A stretch of 64,000 nucleotides of DNA from Nostoc sp. FACHB-110. Its GTDB lineage: Bacteria > Cyanobacteriota > Cyanobacteriia > Cyanobacteriales > Nostocaceae. The position numbers and the translations under genes were made by a program. The stretch covers positions 1 through 64,000 of the forward strand of contig NZ_JACJRU010000024.1 of assembly GCF_014697425.1 (NCBI RefSeq). Direction: 5' to 3'. Of the stretch, positions 39,828 to 48,151 are shown piece after piece; within the stretch, counting starts at the first letter, position 1, and the number at the start of each line of letters is the position of its first letter. The notes under the pieces are model-generated. The model worked only from the letters and a program-made list of their open reading frames with translations, did no database searches and was not told the origin of the DNA.

Positions 39828-40265
39828 CTAGGCTTTTGTATACCTATCAATTACCTGGGCAAAATCTGGCACGGCTTCCTCTACATGTTGCTTGGCAGAA
39901 CCGCGAAGTTTGTCATAGGTTCCGCGCACAATGGCTCTTTTGACGCTTTTTAGCCGATTATCAGTTACGCTTAAAAGCGCATCTGCTGTGCGAGATTTAT
40001 TTGTAGACAGATGGGTAACTGGATCTCCCTGTTGTTCCCCTTCATGCCAAATCGGGTCAAGTGCATCAAAACAAGCTGGGAGGAGTTGTTCTACAGCGTA
40101 GGAAATGTATCCTGGTTTAACTCCTTTTAAAGCAGCAAAAGCTGTTTTGAGGGCAATTCCACTTAAACCTGACTTAGAAGCCAGTTGTGTTTCTATCATG
40201 CTGCAACAGTCTTCCACAACCATTGCTTTTTTATTTGGGTTTGAGAGACCATCGCTAAGTCCCAT
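39828..40265 (-). CDS. DUF6918-like conserved protein
   Basis: 145 residues from the ATG at 40265, which follows CAGGAGGAG at good distance; the frame continues to 40298 without such a site. The sequence resembles the DUF6918 family of cyanobacteria and actinobacteria: VVEDCCSMIETQLASKSGLSGIALKTAFAALKGVKPGYISYAVEQLLPACFDALDPIW and ADALLSVTDNRLKSVKRAIVRGTYDKLRGSAKQHVEEAVPDFAQ are the conserved halves, both helical. No enzymatic motif or membrane span is present. Function unknown. I am fairly sure of the gene and less sure of the DUF number. Confidence 0.85.
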   Translation of the reverse strand: MGLSDGLSNPNKKAMVVEDCCSMIETQLASKSGLSGIALKTAFAALKGVKPGYISYAVEQLLPACFDALDPIWHEGEQQGDPVTHLSTNKSRTADALLSVTDNRLKSVKRAIVRGTYDKLRGSAKQHVEEAVPDFAQVIDRYTKA

Positions 40266-40522
40266 TTCACTCCTCCTGAATGTCAACTCTATTTCCAATA
40301 ATTATTCTTCCTAGCAAGTAGGAAATCATAACAAATGTTAACAGAGCTAGAAAATTTTGGTAGGTTTACTGAGATGGTTTGCTAGACCTTCATAAATTTG
40401 GGTTAATCAAACATTAGGCAATGTGCGATCGCATGAGAACTTAGGTATAAAGACGAAAAATCCACAGTTTGGCTAAGGGTGTATGTATCCCAAACCCATT
40501 AACCCTATACCTTTACACCTCT

Positions 40523-40536
40523 ACACCCAGCCTCAA
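40523..40536. repeat. Dispersed motif ACACCCAGYCTC, copy 2
   Basis: ACACCCAGCCTCAA preceded by CCCTATACCTTTACACC. See copies at 39802 and 59845. Confidence 0.5.
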
Positions 40537-40563
40537 TAGATAACTTTGTAACCTACTGAACAT

Positions 40564-41097
40564 TTAATCACTCAGTTTCAGATTCAACGCCCTCTGTAGC
40601 TCAATTAGTTCGTCTCGATGCGCCGTTACAGCAAACTTACCTGGAGAGTCTGGCTTATTTTGACTGGTTTTTGGCATATTCAGCAAAACTTTTTCTACTC
40701 TTCCTGCTTTTTTCCAATAAAACAGACCACTCAACGGTGAAAGCAGTGCTATTCCCAGAATCAGATTACTGAGGTGAGGCAACAATAGCAATAAAACTAA
40801 AGATAAGCAAACCAAGCCTACAGTGGCGAGGGTAGTTAAAAAAACCGCTAAAAATAAACTAGGTTGAACATAGCCCTCAAAAGTTACCTGGTTTTTATCT
40901 CGGTCTACCGCTGCCACTCGATAAGACCGAGAAATAAAATATTCCTGCAATTGCGGCATTAATACAGCTTCACTTTGTTCTGATATTAGGTGTGCTGTTT
41001 CCGTGCGGTCTTTAGTTGCCGCACGAATAAAAAAGACTAACCCAACTAATAGCAGCAAGGTAAGCAGCAACGTAGATGGCAGAATAGCAGTATCCAT
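40564..41097 (-). CDS. Cofactor assembly of complex C (CCB)-like membrane protein
   Basis: 177 residues. Two regions are membrane-embedded: an N-terminal span (ILPSTLLLTLLLLVGLVFFI) and a hairpin of two spans at 80-128 (LFLAVFLTTLATVGLVCLSLVLLLLLPHLSNLILGIALLSPLSGLFYW). The motif FFIRAATKDRTE, RSYRVAAVDRDKNQVTFEGYVQPS and the ending TAHRDELIELQRAL fit the cyanobacterial proteins named 'cofactor assembly of complex C subunit B', related to plastid CCB factors that attach heme ci covalently to cytochrome b6. In cyanobacteria this role is less well shown. It lies 52 bases after a PadR-type regulator gene, same strand. Confidence 0.85.
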   Translation of the reverse strand: MDTAILPSTLLLTLLLLVGLVFFIRAATKDRTETAHLISEQSEAVLMPQLQEYFISRSYRVAAVDRDKNQVTFEGYVQPSLFLAVFLTTLATVGLVCLSLVLLLLLPHLSNLILGIALLSPLSGLFYWKKAGRVEKVLLNMPKTSQNKPDSPGKFAVTAHRDELIELQRALNLKLSD

Positions 41098-41149
41098 AAC
41101 TGATTGTTACTGTCTGAGTGGAGGAGATTTATTCATTATTAATTATTAG

Positions 41150-41497
41150 TTAATTTGACCGTGGATTAATGTACTCTTGCCAAAGATGTGTTAAATCCTG
41201 CGCTTGAGCTTGCCATTCTGGAGAAACTTGGTACATTCGCCTGGGTCGTCCTCGGCCTTCGAGTTTTTTCCAATACCCATTGATAGCCTTTTCGTCTTCC
41301 AGAAACTTAATCGCACTATAAAGTACGGTATCTGAAAGCCGATAAGTTGGGTATTCAGTTTCTAAACGTTGTATTAACTCGGTTCCGTAAGACTCACCTT
41401 GCAGTAAAACGGAAAGTATGTAACAGATAGCTAGTTCCTGACAGAGGTAAGTTGGCGGAGGATTCTCAAAGAATTGATATATCTCCTCAAGTTTCAT
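41150..41497 (-). CDS. PadR-family transcriptional regulator
   Basis: 115 residues. The N-terminal half is a winged helix with the PadR pattern LAICYILSVLLQGESYGTELIQRLETEYPTYRLSDTVLYSAIKFLEDEKAINGYWKKLEGRGRPRRMYQVSPE, including the wing (EGRGRPRRMY) that contacts DNA. The C-terminal half is only about 25 residues, shorter than in effector-binding PadR proteins, so dimerisation is through a short helix. It sits directly upstream of the CCB-like gene, suggesting that it controls itself and that gene. The ligand, if any, is unknown. Confidence 0.92.
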   Translation of the reverse strand: MKLEEIYQFFENPPPTYLCQELAICYILSVLLQGESYGTELIQRLETEYPTYRLSDTVLYSAIKFLEDEKAINGYWKKLEGRGRPRRMYQVSPEWQAQAQDLTHLWQEYINPRSN

Positions 41498-41977
41498 AAT
41501 TTCATGAATGGCTAAAACAATGCCTTAATGTGGGATCAATCATCCTTATAGTTGGTATATTTTGATGCTAAAAACAACAAAATATACACAGCTACTTAGG
41601 CAGGATTTTGAAAGTGACAACAGAACAACGATGTGCAACAAAAATTACCCACGCGTCAAATTCGTGGGAGACAAGCGAATTGAGTAGGGGCGTTAAAACA
41701 CGCTCCTATGCAAGCTTTAGGCAGTGTGGTGAGGAGCAGTTAAGATAACGTAAAACGTTACCTTGGTATTCAGTATTGCCGAGCCGATTAGACTTGCTTA
41801 AACATAAAATGCCATCGAAGAAATTTTACAGGGAAAATGCGATTTTGTCTGTAAAGCTTGTTAAACACTTTCGATTTTCCGTATTCAGTAGTGACTTTCT
41901 AGACTTGAGTTACGCCTAGGTCATCTGATAAGTGTGATAGTAAATTTAGCAAGCACCTAGCAAATTGGTGAGCGAGT
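41498..41977. other. Intergenic region with three consecutive hairpins
   Basis: About 480 bases between divergent genes. Between 41640 and 41765 three dyads follow one another: CCCACG/CGTGGG (41648-41668), TAGGGGCG/CGCTCCTA (41685-41708, one G-U pair) and TAACGT/ACGTTA (41746-41760). A plus-strand frame ending in a TAG at 41684-41686 reads NYPRVKFVGDKRIE before the second dyad, which looks like the end of a lost protein. The rest (41770-41977) contains the promoter of the DUF3611 gene. Confidence 0.5.
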
Positions 41978-42556
41978 ATGTCACAAAATTCTGAGTCCCC
42001 CTCTTCTTCTGCTAATATTCGAGCGATCGCACAAACATTTCGCCTCATAGGGTGGATTAGCTTTTGGATTCAGTTAGTCCTAGGCGTTGTTTCCAGTATC
42101 ATTGTCCTACTCTTTGCTGTGTTTTCTCAACGCGCGGGTAGTCCTAGTAATAATCCGGGGACTGGTTTTGGGGTATTTTTAGCAGTCTGTGGACTGATTG
42201 TTTTAGGTGCGGGAATTTACTTGGCTTTTCGTTACACCAGAATTGGTAGAGCCTTAGATTCTTCTAATCCCAGCAACCGTCCACGCAAAAGTGAGACAGT
42301 GCAAATATTACGCTTAGGTCTGTGGATAAATTTAATTGGTACAGTTGTTACACTTTTGGGGGCGCAGGCGATCGTTGGTACTTTAGTAGCTAGGTCAATA
42401 TCTCCTCAAGCCATCACGACACAATTTTTTGACCCCACCCGCATTATTAGCGGTCTCGATATGTTGGTTGTCCAAGCTAATACAAATACTGTTTCTGCCC
42501 ACTTTGCAGGCTTAGTAGGTTCGCTTTGGCTACTTAATCGCATCAATCGTCCCTAG
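41978..42556 (+). CDS. DUF3611 family membrane protein
   Basis: 192 residues with four membrane spans: IGWISFWIQLVLGVVSSIIVLLFAVF, FGVFLAVCGLIVLGAGIYLAFRYTRIGR, LGLWINLIGTVVTLLGAQAIVGTLVARS and a C-terminal AHFAGLVGSLWLLNRI. The conserved FRLIGWISFWIQLVLGVVS and DPTRIISGLDMLVVQANTNTVSAHF segments identify DUF3611, a family confined to cyanobacteria and plastid-bearing eukaryotes. In plants the related proteins are chloroplast membrane proteins; the function is not established. Transcribed alone. Confidence 0.9.
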   Translation: MSQNSESPSSSANIRAIAQTFRLIGWISFWIQLVLGVVSSIIVLLFAVFSQRAGSPSNNPGTGFGVFLAVCGLIVLGAGIYLAFRYTRIGRALDSSNPSNRPRKSETVQILRLGLWINLIGTVVTLLGAQAIVGTLVARSISPQAITTQFFDPTRIISGLDMLVVQANTNTVSAHFAGLVGSLWLLNRINRP

Positions 42557-42723
42557 TGGGCTTTGTGATTTCGGGTTGAGCTAAATTTGCCAACTTCAGT
42601 TTTAAATTCCCGAAATCGACAAACCCAAACTTGGATATTAATATATAGCCCTGCAAACAACATCCTACAGATGGATGATTCTTACACGGGCAGCAATATC
42701 ATATTTTGAAATTTATAAAATTT

Positions 42724-43062
42724 ATGCAAAGCCAATTTGATATTACAAGAAATCACTCAACACGCAAATTTAATCAAGACGCATGGAGATTTGGCGTACA
42801 GGTCTTTTTTAGTGGTGTGGTGTTAGCACTATGTATCTTTAAAATTGCTGTAACCACTGACCAAGACAAAAACATCGCTTTGTACTGGGGTGGCTTATCT
42901 AGTGTGCTGGCTTACTGGCTGCCTTCACCCGGACAAACTAAAGAAGATAAAGAACAAACTACTTCTAGCCTCATGGCTACTGGCCTAAATGGTGGTAATA
43001 ACTCAAACAATCCTGTAGCCGTGATTGCTCAAAGCAGTAGTACCACAGAGCATCAAAGCTAA
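42724..43062 (+). CDS. Small single-span or two-span membrane protein
   Basis: 112 residues from the ATG at 42724 (an in-frame TTG at 42706 is possible). Residues 25-45 (FGVQVFFSGVVLALCIFKIAV) and about 53-67 (IALYWGGLSSVLAYWLPSP) are hydrophobic, and the C-terminal 45 residues are polar and Ser/Thr/Asn-rich. The pattern 'F.....V....CIFKIA' followed by 'LYWGGLSSVLAYWLPSP' recurs in small cyanobacterial proteins of unknown role. I can say no more. Confidence 0.7.
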   Translation: MQSQFDITRNHSTRKFNQDAWRFGVQVFFSGVVLALCIFKIAVTTDQDKNIALYWGGLSSVLAYWLPSPGQTKEDKEQTTSSLMATGLNGGNNSNNPVAVIAQSSSTTEHQS

Positions 43063-43104
43063 TGAAGCAATTTAATTTTGTTTTATATTATTTAGACCTT
43101 TACC

Positions 43105-43130
43105 CCTGTTCCCTGTTCCTTGTTCCCTGC
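43105..43130. repeat. TTCCCTG heptamer repeats upstream of serS
   Basis: CCCTGTTCCCTGTTCCTTG in tandem. The reverse-oriented form GGGAACAGGG occurs at 38519-38540, 39684-39695 and 37597-37607, all between genes. Confidence 0.6.
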
Positions 43131-43199
43131 GGTATGCTGAAGTCTTGTATGTTAACTGTAATGAAAAGAAGATTCTAAGCTAAAGACTGAGAAAAATCT

Positions 43200-44480
43200 G
43201 TGCTGGATATTAAGCAAATACGGGAAAATCCGCAATTAGTTCAAGAACGGTTGAATAGTCGCAGTGGTAATTATGACATTCAGCCGATATTAGATTTAGA
43301 TAAGCAACAACGAGAATTGGAGGCGAGTCGCAGTCAACTCCAAGCTCGGAGTAACGAAATTGGTAAACTTGTTGGGCAGAAAATTAAATCTGGCGTTAGT
43401 CAGCAAGACCCAGAAATCCAAGCTTTGCGTGATGAAGGGAATTCCCTTAAAGCGCAATTAAGCGAACTGGAACCAAAAGAAAAAGACATCAAAGCTGAAA
43501 TTACTACACTTGTACTAGCACTGCCAAATTTACCCAGCGATTCTACACCTGTGGGTAAAAGTGAAGAAGAGAACGTAGAGGTAAGACGTTGGGGTGATGA
43601 ATACATTCCCCAAAACCCGAATATTCTGCCACACTGGGAAATAGGCGAAAAGTTGGGGATTCTCAATTTTGAGCGTGCTGTAAAAGTTGCTCAAAGTCGC
43701 TTTGTGAACCTCATAGGGGCTGGTGCAGCGTTAGAGAGAGCATTAATTAACTTTATGCTGACGACGCAAACCGCAGCAGGTTATGTAGAAGTTAGTCCGC
43801 CCTTATTGGTAAATACAGATTCTTTAACAGGAACAGGTCAATTACCCAAGTTTGCGGAAGAAAGTTTTAAATGTGCTGATGATGAATTGTGGTTGATTCC
43901 TACAGCCGAAGTTCCTGTTACTAATCTTTATCGTGGGGAAATTTTAGCTGCGGAAAATTTACCAATTTATCATTGTGCTTATACTCCCTGTTTTCGTCGA
44001 GAAGCAGGCAGTTATGGACGAGATATGCGCGGTTTAATTAGGCTGCATCAATTTAATAAAGTGGAATTGGTGAAAGTTGTTCATCCCAGTTCTTCTTTTG
44101 ATGAATTAGAAAAATTAGTAGGCAATGCAGAAGCAATTTTACAGGCTTTAAAATTGCCTTATCGTGTGATTAATCTCTGTACTGGTGATTTAGGTTTTGG
44201 GGCAACAAAAACTTATGATTTAGAAGTGTGGCTACCATCTTCTGGTAAGTATCGAGAAATTTCTAGTTGTTCTAATTGTTTTGATTTCCAAGCGCGGCGG
44301 GCAGATATTCGCTTTAAGGAAGCGGGTAAAAAAGGCACGCAATTTGTCCATACCTTAAACGGTTCCGGCTTGGCTGTGGGGCGGACTATGGCAGCAATTT
44401 TGGAAAATTATCAACAACCAGATGGCACAGTGAAAATACCAGAAGCACTGCAACCTTATTTAGGGAGAGAGGTACTGTAA
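43200..44480 (+). CDS. serS: Seryl-tRNA synthetase
   Basis: 426 residues, GTG start giving the classical MLDIKQIRENP. Charges tRNA-Ser. The N-terminal antiparallel coiled coil (30-100, DKQQRELEASRSQLQARSNEIGKLVGQ and the return helix) grips the tRNA variable arm. The class II core has TGQLPKFAEESFKC, IPTAEVPVTNLYRGEIL, the motif 2 loop CFRREAGSYGRDMRGLIRLHQFNKVELV, EISSCSNCFDFQARRADIRF and motif 3 NGSGLAVGRTMAAILENYQ. Length is normal. A repeat of the TTCCCTG type lies about 70-95 bases upstream (43105-43130). Confidence 0.97.
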   Translation: MLDIKQIRENPQLVQERLNSRSGNYDIQPILDLDKQQRELEASRSQLQARSNEIGKLVGQKIKSGVSQQDPEIQALRDEGNSLKAQLSELEPKEKDIKAEITTLVLALPNLPSDSTPVGKSEEENVEVRRWGDEYIPQNPNILPHWEIGEKLGILNFERAVKVAQSRFVNLIGAGAALERALINFMLTTQTAAGYVEVSPPLLVNTDSLTGTGQLPKFAEESFKCADDELWLIPTAEVPVTNLYRGEILAAENLPIYHCAYTPCFRREAGSYGRDMRGLIRLHQFNKVELVKVVHPSSSFDELEKLVGNAEAILQALKLPYRVINLCTGDLGFGATKTYDLEVWLPSSGKYREISSCSNCFDFQARRADIRFKEAGKKGTQFVHTLNGSGLAVGRTMAAILENYQQPDGTVKIPEALQPYLGREVL

Positions 44481-44609
44481 TCATTCATTTTGTCTAGGAT
44501 AGTAAAAATCCTCCAGACTAGGCAGTATAACAAGGTGCGTTACATTTTATTAACGCACTCTTGTATGTTAGAAGATGAGCGAAAAATATTCACTGGTTAA
44601 GGTTGGTGG

Positions 44610-44849
44610 ATGATGATTCCAATTAATGAAGCTCAACAACAATTACAAGATTTAATTGATTCAGTAAATCAATCCCATCAACCCATTGTTATTGCAGGCA
44701 AGAATAGTAATGCAGTGTTGATATCTGAAGCAGATTGGGCATCTGTACAAGAAACTCTCTATCTTCTCTCAATTCCTGGAATGCGGGAATTAATTAAAGA
44801 AGGACTAGCAACACCAATTGAGGAATGCAGTCGGGAGTTAGAATGGTGA
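44610..44849 (+). CDS. Phd/YefM-family antitoxin
   Basis: 79 residues. IPINEAQQQLQDLIDSVNQSHQPIVIAGKNSNAVLISEADWASVQETLYLLSIPGMRELI matches the DNA-binding fold of Phd/YefM antitoxins, with the C-terminal helix that covers the toxin (IKEGLATPIEECSRELEW). It is co-translated with the YoeB-type toxin (7-base overlap, ATGGTGA). It should neutralise that toxin and repress the operon. Confidence 0.93.
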   Translation: MMIPINEAQQQLQDLIDSVNQSHQPIVIAGKNSNAVLISEADWASVQETLYLLSIPGMRELIKEGLATPIEECSRELEW

Positions 44850-45109
44850 GTTGGGGCTTGGTTTACACTAAACAAGCACAGAAAGATGCTACAAAACTAG
44901 CTGCAAGCAACTTAAGAGATAAGGCGCAAACGTTACTCGATATCCTTCAAACCAATCCTTTTCAGAATCCGCCACCTTACGAAAAGTTAGTGGGAGACTT
45001 AGACGGTGCATACTCTCGACGAATCAACATTCAGCATCGTTTGGTATATGAAGTGATTGAGTCCGAAAATACAGTGAAAATTTTGCGGATGTGGACTCAT
45101 TATGAATAG
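44843..45109 (+). CDS. YoeB/Txe-family toxin
   Basis: 88 residues from the ATG at 44843. YoeB toxins are RelE-fold ribonucleases that cut mRNA in the ribosomal A site. The patterns WGLVYTKQAQKDATKLAASNLRDKAQTLLDIL, NPPPYEKLVGDLDGAYSRRINIQHRLVYEVI and the catalytic tail ILRMWTHYE (with His-Tyr) are those of Txe/YoeB. An upstream ATG at 44825 is less likely. Directly follows its antitoxin. Confidence 0.94.
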   Translation: MVSWGLVYTKQAQKDATKLAASNLRDKAQTLLDILQTNPFQNPPPYEKLVGDLDGAYSRRINIQHRLVYEVIESENTVKILRMWTHYE

Positions 45110-45173
45110 AGTAGTGTTTGGTTAAGTATGGTGTGGCGATCGCTCAAAATATAATCAGAGAAGGCAAAGGTAA

Positions 45174-45416
45174 ATGAAAACATTAGAAATAATTGTCAGT
45201 ATTACTAGCGATCGCAAGTTGTTAATCAATTCTCCTATAGATATGCCGGTGGGTGAATATCATGCTGTCCTTGTAATAGAAGAGCAACCGATCCAAGATA
45301 GTATTCAAACTTCTGTTCAAAATGCTCAGGCTATTTTTAGAAAATATATTCCTGCTAGCAAGGAACTTTCGCAAGAGTTGATTGACGAGCGTAGATTGGA
45401 AGCTTTGAATGAGTAG
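45174..45416 (+). CDS. VapB-like antitoxin without an intact toxin
   Basis: 80 residues. The beta-rich half MKTLEIIVSITSDRKLLINSPIDMPVGEYHAVLVIEE and the helical tail ASKELSQELIDERRLEALNE are typical of small cyanobacterial proteins that precede PIN-domain (VapC) toxins. The stop codon overlaps the ATG of a 13-codon frame (45409) that starts exactly as a PIN domain should (MSRVVIDAS) and then breaks off. So this is probably an antitoxin left behind after its toxin gene was destroyed; whether it is still expressed is unknown. Confidence 0.75.
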   Translation: MKTLEIIVSITSDRKLLINSPIDMPVGEYHAVLVIEEQPIQDSIQTSVQNAQAIFRKYIPASKELSQELIDERRLEALNE

Positions 45417-45450
45417 AGTTGTTATAGATGCTTCTGATGTTTTAGTTTGA
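45409..45450 (+). pseudogene. vapC remnant (PIN-domain toxin, first 13 codons)
   Basis: The frame reads MSRVVIDASDVLV and then a TGA. The V-V-I-D-A-S sequence is the first strand of PIN domains, and the Asp is the first metal ligand. The ATG overlaps the end of the antitoxin gene, as in intact vapBC pairs. Downstream sequence up to rseP shows no PIN-like coding in any frame, so nearly the whole toxin gene has been deleted. Confidence 0.65.
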
Positions 45451-45602
45451 ACGTTGGAATTGAAATTTAAGTAGTACGTTAGTACGTATGTGTACTTTAC
45501 CTTAGACATAGCCTGAGCTTATCGGCTAGTTTAAATCTGTGCGTCCGTTCACCAACTACTACAATAAAAATATATATCCGAATATTTTGACTAATTTGCT
45601 TT

Positions 45603-46676
45603 ATGTCAGTTTTAGCAGCGATCGCAGTCTTGGCTGTTTTAATTTTGGTACACGAACTGGGACACTTTGTAGCAGCAAGGTCTCAAGGCATTCACGTTAA
45701 CCGTTTTTCTTTAGGGTTTGGCCCAGTTTTATGGAAGTACCAAGGAACGGAAACTGAGTATGCTGTCCGGGCGTTTCCTTTGGGCGGCTTTGTGGGCTTT
45801 CCCGATGATGACCCAGATAGTGAAATTCCACCCAACGACCCAAATCTGCTGCGTAACCGTCCTATTTTAGATCGGGCGATCGTCATCAGTGCCGGAGTGA
45901 TAGCAAATTTAATATTTGCCTATTTAGTGCTAGTTCTGCAATTGGGTATTGTTGGCATTCCAGAAAAGTTCAATTATCAACCTGGCGTAGTTGTTCAACC
46001 AGTTAACGAACAATCTATTGCTTATCAAGCAGGCATTAGAGAAGGAGATATTGTTTTAGCCGTAAATGGTCAAGAACTTCCTGCATCTGAACAATCTGCC
46101 GCTATTCTCACCAAAGAAATTCAAACTCATCCCAATCAAGAAATTGAACTGAAAGTTCTACAGAAAAATCAACCAGTTTCTCTTAAATTAACACCAACCC
46201 AAGGGTCAGATGGCAAAGGTCTAGTGGGGATTCAACTAGGGCCAAATGGTAAACCAGTTTATCGTAGTCCTAACAGTCCTTTTGAGATTTTTGGGATTGC
46301 TGCTAACCGCTTCCAACAATTATTTGTCGGCACACTTAATGGTTTTGGACAGTTAATTACTAACTTTAAACAAACTATCGGTCAAGTTTCTGGCCCAGTT
46401 AATATTGTTAAAGTTGGTGCTAAATTAGCTGCTGATGACAGCACTAATTTGTTATCTTTCGCGGCAATTATCAGTATTAACTTAGCCATTATTAATATCT
46501 TGCCTTTACCTGCATTAGATGGCGGACAATTAGCTTTTCTATTGATTGAAGGTTTGCGTGGTAAACCATTACCCAGCCGCATTCAAGAAGGTGTAATGCA
46601 AACTGGCTTAGTGCTACTTTTAGGACTAGGAATTTTCCTAATTGTTAAAGAAACTATCCAGTTAACGACTCAGTAG
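45603..46676 (+). CDS. rseP: Site-2 intramembrane zinc protease RseP
   Basis: 357 residues. This family (M50) cuts membrane-spanning segments, often of anti-sigma factors. The first membrane helix contains the zinc motif HELGH (17-21), the third ligand lies in NILPLPALDGGQLAF near the C-terminus. Between them is a PDZ domain (about 125-200, VVQPVNEQSIAYQAGIREGDIVLAVNGQELPA). The family motif FGFGPVLWK...EYAVRAFPLGGFVGF is present. Length matches chloroplast and cyanobacterial homologs. A terminator hairpin follows at 46707. Substrate unknown. Confidence 0.94.
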   Translation: MSVLAAIAVLAVLILVHELGHFVAARSQGIHVNRFSLGFGPVLWKYQGTETEYAVRAFPLGGFVGFPDDDPDSEIPPNDPNLLRNRPILDRAIVISAGVIANLIFAYLVLVLQLGIVGIPEKFNYQPGVVVQPVNEQSIAYQAGIREGDIVLAVNGQELPASEQSAAILTKEIQTHPNQEIELKVLQKNQPVSLKLTPTQGSDGKGLVGIQLGPNGKPVYRSPNSPFEIFGIAANRFQQLFVGTLNGFGQLITNFKQTIGQVSGPVNIVKVGAKLAADDSTNLLSFAAIISINLAIINILPLPALDGGQLAFLLIEGLRGKPLPSRIQEGVMQTGLVLLLGLGIFLIVKETIQLTTQ

Positions 46677-46706
46677 AATTGGTGCAAAATTAAAGCACTT
46701 AAACAA

Positions 46707-46736
46707 AGCCTGCCTGTGCAGGCTAATTTATTTTTT
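46707..46736 (+). terminator. rseP: Rho-independent terminator of rseP
   Basis: AGCCTGC (46707-46713) pairs with GCAGGCT (46718-46724) around CTGT and is followed by AATTTATTTTTT. It lies 31 bases after the rseP stop. Confidence 0.8.
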
Positions 46737-46803
46737 AATTACTAATTTTTGAGTAAAGAGGCAATTATTTTTGACTTTTGCCTTTTTACTTTTTACTTGT
46801 GCT

Positions 46804-47472
46804 ATGACAACCACTCGCAAATCTCCATCTAAAAAACAACGGGCGTTAGAAATTCTCACTCGCATCAAGTCTCTTTACCCCGATGCAACTTGCTCATTAA
46901 ATTATTCAACACCTGTACAATTACTCGTAGCCACAATTCTCTCGGCTCAGTGTACAGATGAGCGAGTTAATCAAGTTACCCCTGCTTTATTTGGTCGTTT
47001 TCCTGATGCCGCAAGTTTAGCAAATGCTGATATAGAAGAGTTAGAAAATTTGGTGCGCTCTACAGGGTTTTATCGCAATAAATCTAAAAATATTCAAGCT
47101 GCTTGTCGGATGATTGTAAGTGAGTTTGATTCGGTTGTGCCTAATCAAATGGAGCAGTTATTAAAATTACCGGGTGTGGCTCGCAAAACGGCAAATGTAG
47201 TTCTAGCTCATGCTTATGGGATTAATGCTGGGGTGACGGTGGATACTCACGTTAAACGTCTGAGTCAACGCTTGGGTTTAACAAAGCATTCTGAGCCTGT
47301 CAAAATTGAACAAGATTTAATGAAGTTATTACCCCAACCAGATTGGGAAAATTGGTCAATTCGGCTGATTTATCACGGTCGAGCTATTTGTAAAGCTCGT
47401 TCACCTGCTTGCGGGGCTTGTCAGTTGGCTGATTTATGTCCTACTGCTCATAAAGTGATGACAATAGGCTAG
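46804..47472 (+). CDS. nth: Endonuclease III
   Basis: 222 residues from the ATG at 46804 (MTTTRKSPSKKQRALEIL); a longer in-frame extension is unlikely. Nth removes oxidised pyrimidines and cuts at abasic sites. The helix-hairpin-helix is LLKLPGVARKTANVVLAHAYG with the catalytic Lys, and the Asp is in GVTVDTHVKRLSQRLG. The C-terminal 4Fe-4S cluster motif is complete: CKARSPACGACQLADLC (Cys spacing 6, 2 and 5). The Ala in GVARKTA for the usual Gly is a minor change. Length normal. Confidence 0.96.
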   Translation: MTTTRKSPSKKQRALEILTRIKSLYPDATCSLNYSTPVQLLVATILSAQCTDERVNQVTPALFGRFPDAASLANADIEELENLVRSTGFYRNKSKNIQAACRMIVSEFDSVVPNQMEQLLKLPGVARKTANVVLAHAYGINAGVTVDTHVKRLSQRLGLTKHSEPVKIEQDLMKLLPQPDWENWSIRLIYHGRAICKARSPACGACQLADLCPTAHKVMTIG

Positions 47473-47487
47473 GCAAATAAAATCAGT

Positions 47488-47645
47488 TAACAGTGAACAG
47501 TAAACAGTAATCAAGCTTGAAAGTCTCTGTGTATATGGGTTTTGTGAGAAGCTGATGTTTTTAATACATCTGGCAACAGCTATACATCACTGTTTACTGA
47601 TAACTGCTCACTGATAACTGATAACTGCTCACTGATAACTGTTAA
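47488..47645. repeat. Inverted tandem repeats of the ACTGATA/ACAGTGA type
   Basis: The left arm (47488-47513, AACAGTGAACAGTAAACAGT) and the right arm (47586-47640, units ACTGATAACTGCTC) are imperfectly complementary and could fold into a long hairpin between nth and rpsN. Units are again seven or fourteen bases long. Confidence 0.65.
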
Positions 47646-47708
47646 TAAGTATCCCTAGAATTGATGGGGACACTGTAGAATGGAAAATGCTGTCTTTATT
47701 TAGAATGT

Positions 47709-48011
47709 ATGGCGAAGAAGAGTATGATTGAGCGCGAGAAAAAACGCGCCAAATTAGTTGAAAAGTATGCCCAAAAGCGTGAAGCTCTGCTGGTTGAGTT
47801 TCAACAAGCTGAATCTCTAGAAGATAAACTGGACGCTCACCGCAAAATCCAACAATTACCCCGTAACAGTGCGCCTAACCGTCGCCGGAATCGTTGCTGG
47901 GTAACTGGTCGTCCCAGAGGTGTTTACCGTGACTTTGGACTGTCTCGGAACGTTCTGCGGGAATGGGCGCACGAAGGTTTGTTACCTGGAGTAGTTAAGT
48001 CTAGCTGGTAG
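47709..48011 (+). CDS. rpsN: 30S ribosomal protein S14
   Basis: 100 residues, complete: MAKKSMIEREKKRAKLV at the start, PRNSAPNRRRNRCWVTGRPRGVYRDFGLSRNVLREWAHEGLLPGVVKSSW at the end. It is the long, zinc-free form (one Cys only in RNRCWVTGRP), as in chloroplasts and other cyanobacteria. It lies alone, outside the large ribosomal protein cluster, as usual for cyanobacteria. Confidence 0.98.
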   Translation: MAKKSMIEREKKRAKLVEKYAQKREALLVEFQQAESLEDKLDAHRKIQQLPRNSAPNRRRNRCWVTGRPRGVYRDFGLSRNVLREWAHEGLLPGVVKSSW

Positions 48012-48151
48012 GTACTAGTGAACCAGTGCGGTCTTGGGGGTTTCCCCCATGAGCAACTGGTGTTAGCGCAGCGTTAGCGAGCTTGCGAGCGTCACCTGAA
48101 GGGTCATTGGTCATTAGTTATTTGCTAAGGACAAAGGACAAATGACAAAAA

